DNA from: Myxococcales bacterium
Lineage (GTDB): Bacteria; Myxococcota_A; Polyangia; Polyangiales; Polyangiaceae
NCBI GenBank assembly: GCA_016794345.1
Contig: JAEUKE010000270.1
Coordinates: forward strand, 124,001-188,000
DNA: 64,000 nt
Reading direction: 5' to 3'
Shown: piece after piece, positions 10,014 to 17,924 of the stretch
How the letters are laid out: each line of letters begins with the position of its first letter
Position numbering within the stretch: the stretch's first letter is position 1
Position numbers and translations under genes: made by a program
Notes under the pieces: model-generated
The model's input: only the letters and a program-made list of their open reading frames with translations
Database searches by the model: none
What the model was told of the DNA's origin: nothing

Positions 10014-11465
10014 TCAGTCGGCCATGCCGTATCGCTTCAACTTCAGGTAGAGCGTCTTGTAGTCGGTCTTGAGCATCCGCGCGGCCTCGGCCTTGTTCCC
10101 GCGCGCCATCCGCAGCGCCTCGCCGATGGCTTGCTTCTCTGCCGCTTGGGCGGCCGCCCGCGCGATGTCGCGGAGGGTGCCGGCGAACGTTCCGGGGCCG
10201 ACCTCTGCCGCCGGCGCTGCGTCCTCGCCGAGGAGCGGTGCGAGATCCTGTGCTCGGATGACGAAGCTCTCGGTCGAGAGGGACACCTGACGGATGAGGT
10301 TCCGCAGCTCGCGGACGTTCCCCGGCCACGAGTAGCTCTGCAGCGAGCCGATCGCCTCGGGCGACAAGGACGTCGCCGAGCTCCGCAGCTCGAGGTTTGC
10401 CTCCTCGAGGAAGCGAAGCGCGAGCACGGCGATGTCCTCCGTGCGCTCGCGGAGCGGCGGCAACGTGATCACGAACTCGGCCAGCCGGAAGTACAGATCC
10501 TGGCGAAAGCCTCCCTGGCGGACTGCGTCCTCGAGCTTCTGGTTGGTCGCGGCGACGATTCGCACGTCGATCGGGATGGGGCTCGTCGCCCCGACCGGGA
10601 GCAGCTGTCGCTCCTGAATGACGCGGAGCAGCTTCGCTTGCGTGCTCAGGTTGAAGTTTGCCACCTCGTCGAGGAAGAGCGTGCCACCATCTGCCAGCTG
10701 CAACAGGCCGCGCTTGGCTTGCGTCGCCCCGCTGAAGGCGCCCCGCACGTGACCGAAGAGCTCGGACTCGAGCAGCGGCTCGGGGATCGCGCCGCAGTCC
10801 ACGGCGACGAACGCACGTCCGCGCCGCTCGCTCTCCTGGTGCAGCGCGCGCGAGACGACCTCCTTTCCCGTGCCCGTCTCGCCCTGGAGGAGCACGGTCA
10901 GGGGCGAGCGCGCGACGGACCGGATCTGGCTCACGACACGCTGCATCGCCTCGCCCAGCCCGCGCAGTCGGAGCATCGCCTCGCCTGAATGGGACTGACG
11001 GCGAAGGGCGTCGAGCTCGCGCTCGACGGCTCGGTGCTCGAGGGCTCGACGCACGGCGAGCACGAGCTTCTGGTTGTCTATCGGCCTGGTCAGGAAGTCG
11101 TACGCGCCGAGGCGCGTGGCCTCGACCGCCGCCCCGATGTCCGAGTGCGAGGTCAGCACGATGACCGGGAGCGCAGGCCAGCGCGCGCGCAAGCGGCGAA
11201 GCACCTCCACACCGTCCAGACCCGGCATCCGCAGGTCGAGCAGGACGAGCTCCGGAGTCCTGGCTTCGACTCGCGCGAGGCCCTCTTCGCCGTCTGCGGC
11301 GTGGGCGACCGCGAAGCCCTCCGCCGAGAAGACGGCCGTGAGCAGCCTACCGTTGATGGGCTCGTCGTCGATCACGAGCAGGCTCGCCGCCGTGCCGCTG
11401 CCGCTCGGCCCCAAGGGGGCCGGGTCGCGCGACGAAACGGCTCCGACTGCCTCAGGTGTCGACAT
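10014..11465 (-). CDS. NtrC-family sigma-54-dependent response regulator
   Basis: 483-aa transcription activator. Receiver at residues about 27-145 with phosphoacceptor Asp77 (LLDLRMPG). AAA+ domain with Walker A GETGTGKE, sigma-54 contact loop GAFSGA (canonical GAFTGA, Thr to Ser), Walker B GGTLFLDE and the late WPGNVREL. A Fis-type helix-turn-helix closes the protein (GNKAEAARMLKTDYKTLY). The ATG at 11465 lies inside the 3' end of the preceding receiver gene (14-bp overlap), so I prefer it to a longer in-frame start at 11567. As last gene of the heme oxygenase/phytochrome/receiver operon it is the obvious transcriptional output of that light sensor (inference). Targets would be -24/-12 promoters elsewhere. 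Confidence 0.92.
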   Translation of the reverse strand: MSTPEAVGAVSSRDPAPLGPSGSGTAASLLVIDDEPINGRLLTAVFSAEGFAVAHAADGEEGLARVEARTPELVLLDLRMPGLDGVEVLRRLRARWPALPVIVLTSHSDIGAAVEATRLGAYDFLTRPIDNQKLVLAVRRALEHRAVERELDALRRQSHSGEAMLRLRGLGEAMQRVVSQIRSVARSPLTVLLQGETGTGKEVVSRALHQESERRGRAFVAVDCGAIPEPLLESELFGHVRGAFSGATQAKRGLLQLADGGTLFLDEVANFNLSTQAKLLRVIQERQLLPVGATSPIPIDVRIVAATNQKLEDAVRQGGFRQDLYFRLAEFVITLPPLRERTEDIAVLALRFLEEANLELRSSATSLSPEAIGSLQSYSWPGNVRELRNLIRQVSLSTESFVIRAQDLAPLLGEDAAPAAEVGPGTFAGTLRDIARAAAQAAEKQAIGEALRMARGNKAEAARMLKTDYKTLYLKLKRYGMAD

Positions 11466-11841
11466 CTTCCGACGAAAGCACGCCCGCCACGAGGGCGCAA
11501 AGTCCGCGTGTGTCGATGGGCTTCGCGACATACGACACGCAACCGGCCTCGAGCATTCGCTCCTCATCGCCCTTCATCGCGTAGGCGGTGATGGCCACGA
11601 TGGGTATGGCGCTCGTGCGCGGGTCGGCCTTGAGGCGACGCGTCAGCTCGAGCCCGTCGATGTCGGGCAGTTGGATGTCCATCAGGATCAAGCGAGGCAG
11701 CGCCGAATCGAGGATGCGGAGGGCTTCCGCGGCGTCCGTCGCCACGCGAACCTCGTACCCCTCGGCCTGGAGCAGCACCCGGATGAGCTTGAGGTTCACG
11801 GGGTGATCGTCGACGACCAGGATGAACGAGGCGGAGCTCAT
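11452..11841 (-). CDS. Single-domain response regulator (CheY/DivK-like)
   Basis: 129-aa stand-alone receiver. The acidic pair DD at 11-12, phosphoacceptor Asp55 (LILMDIQLPD), a Thr in AITAYAM and Lys in AKPID are all present, so it should accept phosphate. It has no output domain. It overlaps the phytochrome kinase stop by 4 bp (ATGA) and the sigma-54 activator start by 14 bp, placing it as the middle element of a coupled signalling operon: either an intermediate in a phosphorelay or a phosphate sink. Confidence 0.93.
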   Translation of the reverse strand: MSSASFILVVDDHPVNLKLIRVLLQAEGYEVRVATDAAEALRILDSALPRLILMDIQLPDIDGLELTRRLKADPRTSAIPIVAITAYAMKGDEERMLEAGCVSYVAKPIDTRGLCALVAGVLSSEDVDT

Positions 11842-14800
11842 GACGGAGCCACCGGCCGGCGGGGGAGCACGGCGAAGAACGAGCTACCCTTGCCTCGCTG
11901 GCTCCGAGCGCCGACGTGCCCTCCTTGGGCTTCCACGATGCGCTTCGTCAAGGCGAGCCCGAGGCCCGTCCCCGGGTATTTCTTCGCGCGGCTCGCGTCG
12001 AGCTGCTGGAACTCGATGAAGAGCCGCGACAGGTCGGCTTCGTCGATCCCGATCCCGTTGTCCTCGACGACGAGCCGGAAACATTCGTCGCCTTCGGCGC
12101 GGACCTCCAGGGCTACCCGACCTCGCTCGGGCGTGAACTTCAGCGCGTTCGAGAGGTAGTTGAACAAGACCTGCTTGAACCGGGAGGCATCGATGATGAC
12201 GTCCGTCAGGGTCGGGTCCACCCGGACCTCCACGGATATCCGCTTGGTGTCCGCCAGCGTGCGCAGGATGTCGCGCGCCTCGTGCAGCAGCGCCCCGAGG
12301 TCCACTTGCTCGGAGTGAAACTCGAATTTTCCGGCTTCGACCTTGGCGAGATCGAGCACGTCGTTGATCAGCTCGTGCAGATGACGCGCGCTGCTGAGCA
12401 CGTCCTCGAGGTACTCGCGCTGCACCTCGGAGACGGGACCTGCCTTGCCGTGCGACATGAGCTCCGAGAACCCGATGATGCCATTGAGCGGCGTCCGGAG
12501 CTCGTGCGACATGTTCGCCAGAAATTCGCTCTTGAGCCGGTTGGCCTGCGCGATGCGCTCGGACTGCTCCCGCACCTCGTGCACGAGCTCCTCCTTCTCG
12601 CGGAGGGTCTCGCGCAGCCTCTGCTCGGCCTCCTTGATGGCGGTCACGTCCGAGTGCGAGACGACGACCGAGCCCGGCGCACGGCCGGCTGCACGTGAAA
12701 CGCGCAAGACGAACCACCGGCGGCCGCTCGGCGTCTGGCACACGTACTCGAGACCGAACTTCTCGCGTCGAAAGGACGCCACGTCGCGTATGCCGTCCAC
12801 GACGGCGCGCGCGCTGCCCTGCTCGGCCTCGGTCGGCACCCGGTCGCACGCGGCGAGGTAGCTCGCTCCCACGCCGCACGCAGCCGGGCTCGCGCCGTTT
12901 TGCTCGACCGAGCGTCGCCAAGCCTCGTTGACCTCGACGATCACGCCGGTCGGGTCGAGCACCGCGACCTGGTCCTCGAGCGAGTCGACCAGACTTCCGC
13001 GGTACGCCTCGCTGGCGCGAAGGGCCTGGTCGGCGAGCCTGGCCCGCTGCATCGCCTGGCCGCAGAGCGTGCCGAGGGTTTGCAGGAACTCGTGGTCCTC
13101 CGACGAGACGTCGTTCGATGGATCGAAGCGGACCCGCGCTTCCCCATCCTCGTCGAAGAGGTGCGCGCTCGCGCCGGCCGCGGCCACGGCCCGTGAACGC
13201 ACCACGCCCACCACCTCCTCCTCCGTGCGGGCGGACGAGAGCAAATCGGCGACCTCGAGCAAGCTCCGGCTCTTGTGTGCGGCGCGGGCGAGCTGCTCGC
13301 CCCGGAGCAAGACGCGCTCGGCGAGCGCCGCGCGCAGGCGGCTCGCTGCCTCGAGCTCGAGGCTCGTGAAGGGCTGGGAGCGGCCGCGGACCGTCTCCTG
13401 CCACAGGGCGAACGACTTTCGCGGCGTGAGCCTGTCGCCCATCGGGCCGACCTCGACGGGCTTGTGCGGGTCGCCCGCCCAGCTCTCGGTCTGGACCCTC
13501 TCGGGGCGCATCCACACGAGATACTCGTGGTTCGCGCGTGACACCTGCACCGCGAGGACGCCGCACGCCGTGTCGGTGAAGCTCGCGGCCGGCGGGTACA
13601 TGCTGGCGAGCGAGTCCGTCGAGAAGACCTCGGGCTGCCCGGAGCTCGCCAACCACTCGACGAGCGCGCGAACCTGGCCCTCGGTGGGCGTCGCCCCGGA
13701 CAGCCGGCATTGCGTCGCCGTCACGACGGCCACGCCTGCCCGCTCGATGAACCCTTCGAGGTTCGGCTGGCAATCGAACAGCCCCTGCTCGAGGTCCTCG
13801 TTGCGTGCCAGGCTGAGCATGATGCTCTCGAAGGCGGCCGAAGCTCGACGACGGTAGTCCTCCTCTTCTTGCGTCTCCTTCTCTGCCACCTGCACCGAGA
13901 CGACGCGCGCCAGGACCTCGCACGCGGCGCGCAATCGGTACGAGATTCTCCGAGGGCCGTAGTGATGACAGACGAGCAGTCCCCAGAGCTGCCCGGCCGG
14001 GGCGATCGCCATCGTCAGCGTCGCGCGGACGCCCATGTTCGTGACGTACTCCGTGTACATCGGCGAGGCGCCGCGCAAGAAGGCGTGGCTCAGGTCGATG
14101 GGGCTGCCGGTCTTCGCGCGCAGCTCCGGCAAGAGGCGTGCTCCTTTGGCGCGCGCGTCGACGAGCATTCGAACGGAGTTCGAGAGGAAGAGGGCGCGCG
14201 CCTGCGCCGGAATGTCGCTCTCCGGGTAGTGCAGGCCCAGGTACGACTCTCGAGCCTGGCCTTCCGCGAGGGTCTCCGCGATGACGTGTCCGCTCCAGTC
14301 CGGCGCGAACCGGTAGACCATGACACGGTCGTAGCCGGTCAACCGGCGGACCTCGCGGACGACCTCTGCCGTCAGCTCGTGGATGCTTCGCTTCACCTGG
14401 AAGCGCGCCACGCTTCGCTTGATGAGCTCGTAGAACTCGGGGCGATCGACGCTGGCTTCGTCGATCGGCTCCAGCTCGAGGAGGAGGAGACCATGTTTCG
14501 TGTGGCCGATGACGTGGAATGGCCCAGCTCCCGCGACCATCGCGTCGAACACCTGGAGCGGGTTCCCTTCGAGGTCCTCCGCCTGGAGCAGTCGGCGGAG
14601 GTCCGCCGCGCGAGCCTCGCCGAGCAGGGCGCTGGCGGGCGAGCCAAGGAGGTCCTGGGCGGCGCGCCCCAAGAACGCCTCCGCGTTGTCGCTGACGTGC
14701 TCCACGACCAGCGTCCCAGGGTCGAGCGCGAGCAGAACCCCGTGCGGCTGCACGTGTCCGGGTATGTGGATGGGCTCCCGCTCGCAGTTGCTCAGATCGA

Positions 14801-14843
14801 TGGGTGTCCCGTACGGCAGGGCTCGTCCCGACGACTCACCCAT
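11838..14843 (-). CDS. bphP: Bacteriophytochrome histidine kinase
   Basis: 1001-aa red/far-red photoreceptor kinase. N-terminal PAS with the biliverdin-attaching Cys20 in NCEREPIHIPGHVQPHG; GAF with the DIP motif (YPESDIPAQAR); PHY with the tongue motif PRKSF. The photosensory module fills about residues 1-510. A GAF-like segment (about 520-620) and a PAS domain (about 625-745) follow. The kinase core has a HisKA site SHELRTPLNG with phosphoacceptor His780, then HATPase boxes DNGIGID and GTGLGLAL. The protein is therefore longer than minimal BphPs by an extra sensor region before the kinase. It overlaps the heme oxygenase gene upstream by 8 bp and the receiver gene downstream by 4 bp. The chromophore is made by that heme oxygenase. 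Confidence 0.95.
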   Translation of the reverse strand: MGESSGRALPYGTPIDLSNCEREPIHIPGHVQPHGVLLALDPGTLVVEHVSDNAEAFLGRAAQDLLGSPASALLGEARAADLRRLLQAEDLEGNPLQVFDAMVAGAGPFHVIGHTKHGLLLLELEPIDEASVDRPEFYELIKRSVARFQVKRSIHELTAEVVREVRRLTGYDRVMVYRFAPDWSGHVIAETLAEGQARESYLGLHYPESDIPAQARALFLSNSVRMLVDARAKGARLLPELRAKTGSPIDLSHAFLRGASPMYTEYVTNMGVRATLTMAIAPAGQLWGLLVCHHYGPRRISYRLRAACEVLARVVSVQVAEKETQEEEDYRRRASAAFESIMLSLARNEDLEQGLFDCQPNLEGFIERAGVAVVTATQCRLSGATPTEGQVRALVEWLASSGQPEVFSTDSLASMYPPAASFTDTACGVLAVQVSRANHEYLVWMRPERVQTESWAGDPHKPVEVGPMGDRLTPRKSFALWQETVRGRSQPFTSLELEAASRLRAALAERVLLRGEQLARAAHKSRSLLEVADLLSSARTEEEVVGVVRSRAVAAAGASAHLFDEDGEARVRFDPSNDVSSEDHEFLQTLGTLCGQAMQRARLADQALRASEAYRGSLVDSLEDQVAVLDPTGVIVEVNEAWRRSVEQNGASPAACGVGASYLAACDRVPTEAEQGSARAVVDGIRDVASFRREKFGLEYVCQTPSGRRWFVLRVSRAAGRAPGSVVVSHSDVTAIKEAEQRLRETLREKEELVHEVREQSERIAQANRLKSEFLANMSHELRTPLNGIIGFSELMSHGKAGPVSEVQREYLEDVLSSARHLHELINDVLDLAKVEAGKFEFHSEQVDLGALLHEARDILRTLADTKRISVEVRVDPTLTDVIIDASRFKQVLFNYLSNALKFTPERGRVALEVRAEGDECFRLVVEDNGIGIDEADLSRLFIEFQQLDASRAKKYPGTGLGLALTKRIVEAQGGHVGARSQRGKGSSFFAVLPRRPVAPS

Positions 14844-15447
14844 GGCGCAGCCACTCCGTCATCGTCTCGAAGGTGCCCTGCGCGCCGCGGACCACGGCGT
14901 CGGGGTCGCAGCGCGCTCGTTCGTGACGCCCGATCGCTTCGGCGAACGCCCGCCAGCTGCAGGCCGTCTGCTCCCCGTAGCCCGCGAGGAAGCGCAGCCC
15001 GAAATCCACCGTGAGCTCCAGCCTCGGTCCGAGCGTGCGCTTGATGACCTGGCCGCCGAGCGTCGAGCCCTCGAGCACGTACAAGCATCCCCACGCGCTG
15101 TCGATCGAACCCAGCGCTGGGAGCGCGTTGCAGCGCCGGAGCGATGTGATCGTGGGCCGTTCGAGGCCGAGCGCGGCGAGGTCCAGCTCGAGGAGCGGCG
15201 CTTTGCGCCGCGCTGCGAGGTCGATCCGCGCGTCCGAGAACGCGGTCCGGAAGGCGACGAGGCGCTCTTCGATCGGCGCGACATAGCCCAGGAGCCGGCC
15301 GAGGTAGTCGCGATAGCGCCTGAGATCGAGATCCTCCCGGAGCAGCGGAACCACGTCCTCGATTCGGCGGTGATGCGCCGCGGTCTCCGCCCTCAGGCGC
15401 GCCAAGAGGAAGCCTGACGGAGTCGTACTCGGCACGCCGGCGGTCAC
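14836..15447 (-). CDS. bphO: Biliverdin-producing heme oxygenase
   Basis: 203-aa all-helical heme oxygenase of the bacterial BphO type, converting heme to biliverdin IX-alpha, CO and iron. The N-terminal LRAETAAHHRRIE carries the proximal-His region, and YVLEGSTLGGQVI is the distal-helix glycine motif of the family. The start is GTG at 15447. Its stop overlaps the phytochrome start by 8 bp, the standard bphO-bphP pairing, so chromophore and apoprotein are translationally coupled. About 100 bp separate it from the MlaE-type gene upstream, a likely site for the operon promoter; I see no -24/-12 element there. Confidence 0.93.
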   Translation of the reverse strand: MTAGVPSTTPSGFLLARLRAETAAHHRRIEDVVPLLREDLDLRRYRDYLGRLLGYVAPIEERLVAFRTAFSDARIDLAARRKAPLLELDLAALGLERPTITSLRRCNALPALGSIDSAWGCLYVLEGSTLGGQVIKRTLGPRLELTVDFGLRFLAGYGEQTACSWRAFAEAIGRHERARCDPDAVVRGAQGTFETMTEWLRHG

Positions 15448-15547
15448 GACCGGAATCTAGTCCCCTTGAACCAGCATTGCTCGAAGAATTCGGGCCGTCC
15501 CTGACGGGGCGAAGGCGACCCGAGCTCTCGGGCGAAGCGGCGGTTCG

Positions 15548-16456
15548 TCAAGCCCCCGGCCAGAGAACGAGCGTGAGCTTGGTCAGGAAGAAGTCGGCGA
15601 CCAGGATCGCGGTCGAGGTGACCACGACCGAGATCGTCGTCGCCCGTCCGACGCCCACGGTCCCCCCGCGCGTGACGAGCCCGAAGTGGCAACCGACGAT
15701 CGCGATGATGGCCCCGAAGATCGGGCACTTGATGAGGCCGCTCCAGAGGTCGCCCAGCGTCACCGACTCGAGCGCCGTCTGGTAGAAGAACCGCCACGGG
15801 ATGCCGAACTGGTTGTCGGTGATCGACATCGCGCCCGCGAAGCCGGTGACCAGCGCGAGGATGGCGAGCACCGGCATCACGATCGTGGCCGCGAGGATTC
15901 GGGGCAAGACGAGCTTCTTCAGGGGGTCGGCGCCGAGGCTGCGGATGGCGTCCAGCTGCTCGGTCACCGACATCGAGCCGATCTCGGCGGCGATGCCGGC
16001 AGACATCCGCCCGCCGACGATGACCGCCGTGAGCGTCGGGGCGAGCTCGCGGCTGAAGCTGACGCCGACGATTCGCCCCGTGTACTCCATGCCCCCGAAG
16101 CGCTGCAGGCCGTACGCGAACTGCACCGCCATGACCATGCCCACGAACACCGCCGTCGTGACGGCGATGCCCACCGAGTCCACCCCGAGCGACTCGATCT
16201 GCGCGATGGTCCCGCGCACCTCCAGCGGACGTCGGAGCAGGGCACGGAGCGCCCCCGCGGTCATCGTCGCGGCGTGACCGACATGCCAGAAGAACCCCTT
16301 GGGCTCGACCCAGGTGCTCGGCTGCTCCTCGGGGCTGGGGCGCGCCCGGTGGAGTCGTCGGTCTCGCAGGTGCCGCCACCAGCCGACCGCTGCATCCGAG
16401 GCAGGGGCGAACACCGCTGCGGCGACGACCGCGAGATCGAGGAGCTCTGGGTGCAC
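15548..16456 (-). CDS. MlaE-family ABC transporter permease
   Basis: Inner-membrane permease of the MlaE/YrbE type, which works with an MlaF ATPase and MCE-domain protein in phospholipid or sterol transport across the envelope. Family segments are VGIAVTTAVFVGMVMAVQ, ELAPTLTAVIVGGRMSAGIAAE (the conserved EQ/E loop region) and EQLDAIRSLGADPLKKLVLPR. No ATPase or MCE gene adjoins it, so it is an orphan here. The start is uncertain: the GTG at 16456 follows GGAGG closely (302 aa), a longer ATG frame to 16531 looks like shadow, and the family core begins only around residue 45. Confidence 0.85.
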   Translation of the reverse strand: MHPELLDLAVVAAAVFAPASDAAVGWWRHLRDRRLHRARPSPEEQPSTWVEPKGFFWHVGHAATMTAGALRALLRRPLEVRGTIAQIESLGVDSVGIAVTTAVFVGMVMAVQFAYGLQRFGGMEYTGRIVGVSFSRELAPTLTAVIVGGRMSAGIAAEIGSMSVTEQLDAIRSLGADPLKKLVLPRILAATIVMPVLAILALVTGFAGAMSITDNQFGIPWRFFYQTALESVTLGDLWSGLIKCPIFGAIIAIVGCHFGLVTRGGTVGVGRATTISVVVTSTAILVADFFLTKLTLVLWPGA

Positions 16457-16757
16457 GGGGCCTCCGCTGTCCCGACGCAAATCGCAGACCACCACGAACG
16501 CCCGCGCCCGAGGCCTCGCGCGGCGCAACACCTGCGAGGGAAGCGGTCAACCTTGCGCGCGCACGATCGTCGTGTGCCCGTCTCCCGGCGAAACACCGGC
16601 GCATTGCGCCCCGCCTGCCCAGCGGCGTGTGTCTTGCTTTGGGGCAGCCATGGCCGTCATCGTGATCTTGCTCGTCCCGGCTGTGGCGTTCCTCTCCATC
16701 CTCACCAGCGCAGCCTTCACGCAGCCGCAACCCAAGGGCTGATCCCGCGACGTCGCG
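16457..16757. other. Intergenic region with little content
   Basis: About 300 bp between the permease start and the end of the PHP gene. The only candidate is a 30-codon plus-strand frame (16650-16742), listed separately. I see no convincing terminator or promoter; the permease promoter should lie here. Confidence 0.4.
16650..16742 (+). CDS. Possible 30-aa single-helix membrane peptide
   Basis: ATG-initiated frame beginning MAVIVILLVPAVAFLSIL, a run long enough to span a membrane, then TSAAFTQPQPKG. GGGG lies shortly upstream, but there is no good Shine-Dalgarno. No family is recognised. The hydrophobic composition in an otherwise empty region is the only support, so treat it as a candidate. 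Confidence 0.25.
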   Translation: MAVIVILLVPAVAFLSILTSAAFTQPQPKG

Positions 16758-17846
16758 TCATCGCGAGACGACGCGCATCGGCTGGGTCCACGCTTTGCTC
16801 CCGTCCGCGCGCTCGATCCGGGCGCGCACCCATCGCTCGTCGCCGGACAAGGCGTACGTGGCGCCGTTGGCCGAGCTCTGCTCGGTCGCGAGCACCCTGT
16901 CTCCCGGACCGAGAAAGACAACGGTCGCGGTCTTGTCGGCGGGCCACACCGTGAACGTACGCTCGCCGACCTCGAGGCGCGCGAGGCGGGGGCCGTTCGA
17001 CGCGTAGAAGCTGCCGCTGCGGATCGCTTCGCAGGTCGCGTCGGCGCGCACGTCGGCTCCCGGCACCGCGAAGGTGCCGATCCATGCGCGACCGGGTCGC
17101 GCGGTCTTCTCGAGGGACTTGTCGTCGGCGTAGTGATGCGCGTCGTCGACGGCGACGCCGTGAAGCTCGGCGCCGCGCGTGAGAAGCTCCGCCCAGAGGG
17201 CCTCGTGGGAGGGTCGGGCGTCGACGCCGTTCGAGTAGACGTAGGGGTGCCCGCTCATGATCTCGAGCAGCGCCGCCGAGCGTCCCTCCCAGAGATCGTC
17301 GGCGCCGAGAGATCGATCGAAGTTGGGGTGGTTGATGAGGGCGATGCCTCGTTGGGCGTCGATCCTATCGATCGCGTACCGCAGCGCCTCGGCCCGGGTG
17401 CCGAAGGTGCCGCCGCGGATCGCGCTCTGCGTGCAGAGCGCGTTGACGTGAACCTGGCGTCCGCCTCCGAGCATGGTGACCTCCTCGCCGGCGAGGATCT
17501 TGAAGCCAGGGCGCTCGAGGTGCCGGTAGACGGACGGCTCGACCCGGCGGTTGTGATCGGTCAGCGCGACGAACTGGTAGTCGTGGGCCCGGTACCAGCG
17601 GTACACGTCCTCGGGCGGGACGTCGCCGTCGCTCTCGAGCGAGTGCGTGTGCAGGTTGCCGCGGTGGAACGCCTCGACCTGGAGCTCGCGCTCGAATCGG
17701 CCGATGGCTGGCCCCGGTGGAGCTTCGTCGGCGGGCGGCGCAGGATCGGGCGCCAGGGCCGACGCTGCGCCCACCGCGACGACGACGACCGGGACGGCGA
17801 GCAGCGCCACCGCACGGGCTCCGTCCAGACCCCACCGCGATCGCAT
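16758..17846 (-). CDS. PHP-domain (CehA/McbA-like) metallophosphoesterase, secreted or membrane-anchored
   Basis: 362-aa protein. A hydrophobic N-terminal segment (about 10-32) acts as signal anchor or signal peptide, followed by a Pro/Ala-rich spacer. The PHP catalytic core starts with GNLHTHS (His66, His68), then ALTDHNR (Asp97, His98), a later INHPNFD and VDDAHHY, the metal ligands of PHP phosphoesterases. The C-terminal part (about 290-362) looks like a beta-sandwich. CehA/McbA-type proteins act on phosphate esters or carbamates; the substrate here is unknown. I chose the ATG at 17846 because the much longer frame running to 19859 is antisense shadow of the M28 peptidase gene. The 78-bp divergent gap to that gene should hold both promoters. 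Confidence 0.82.
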   Translation of the reverse strand: MRSRWGLDGARAVALLAVPVVVVAVGAASALAPDPAPPADEAPPGPAIGRFERELQVEAFHRGNLHTHSLESDGDVPPEDVYRWYRAHDYQFVALTDHNRRVEPSVYRHLERPGFKILAGEEVTMLGGGRQVHVNALCTQSAIRGGTFGTRAEALRYAIDRIDAQRGIALINHPNFDRSLGADDLWEGRSAALLEIMSGHPYVYSNGVDARPSHEALWAELLTRGAELHGVAVDDAHHYADDKSLEKTARPGRAWIGTFAVPGADVRADATCEAIRSGSFYASNGPRLARLEVGERTFTVWPADKTATVVFLGPGDRVLATEQSSANGATYALSGDERWVRARIERADGSKAWTQPMRVVSR

Positions 17847-17924
17847 CCATTGCAGCGTAGCTCGGCGGAGGAGGGCGGGCCATTCCGCCGCAACCGAGGG
17901 GTGCCTCTTGGTAAGGTAGCCGCG

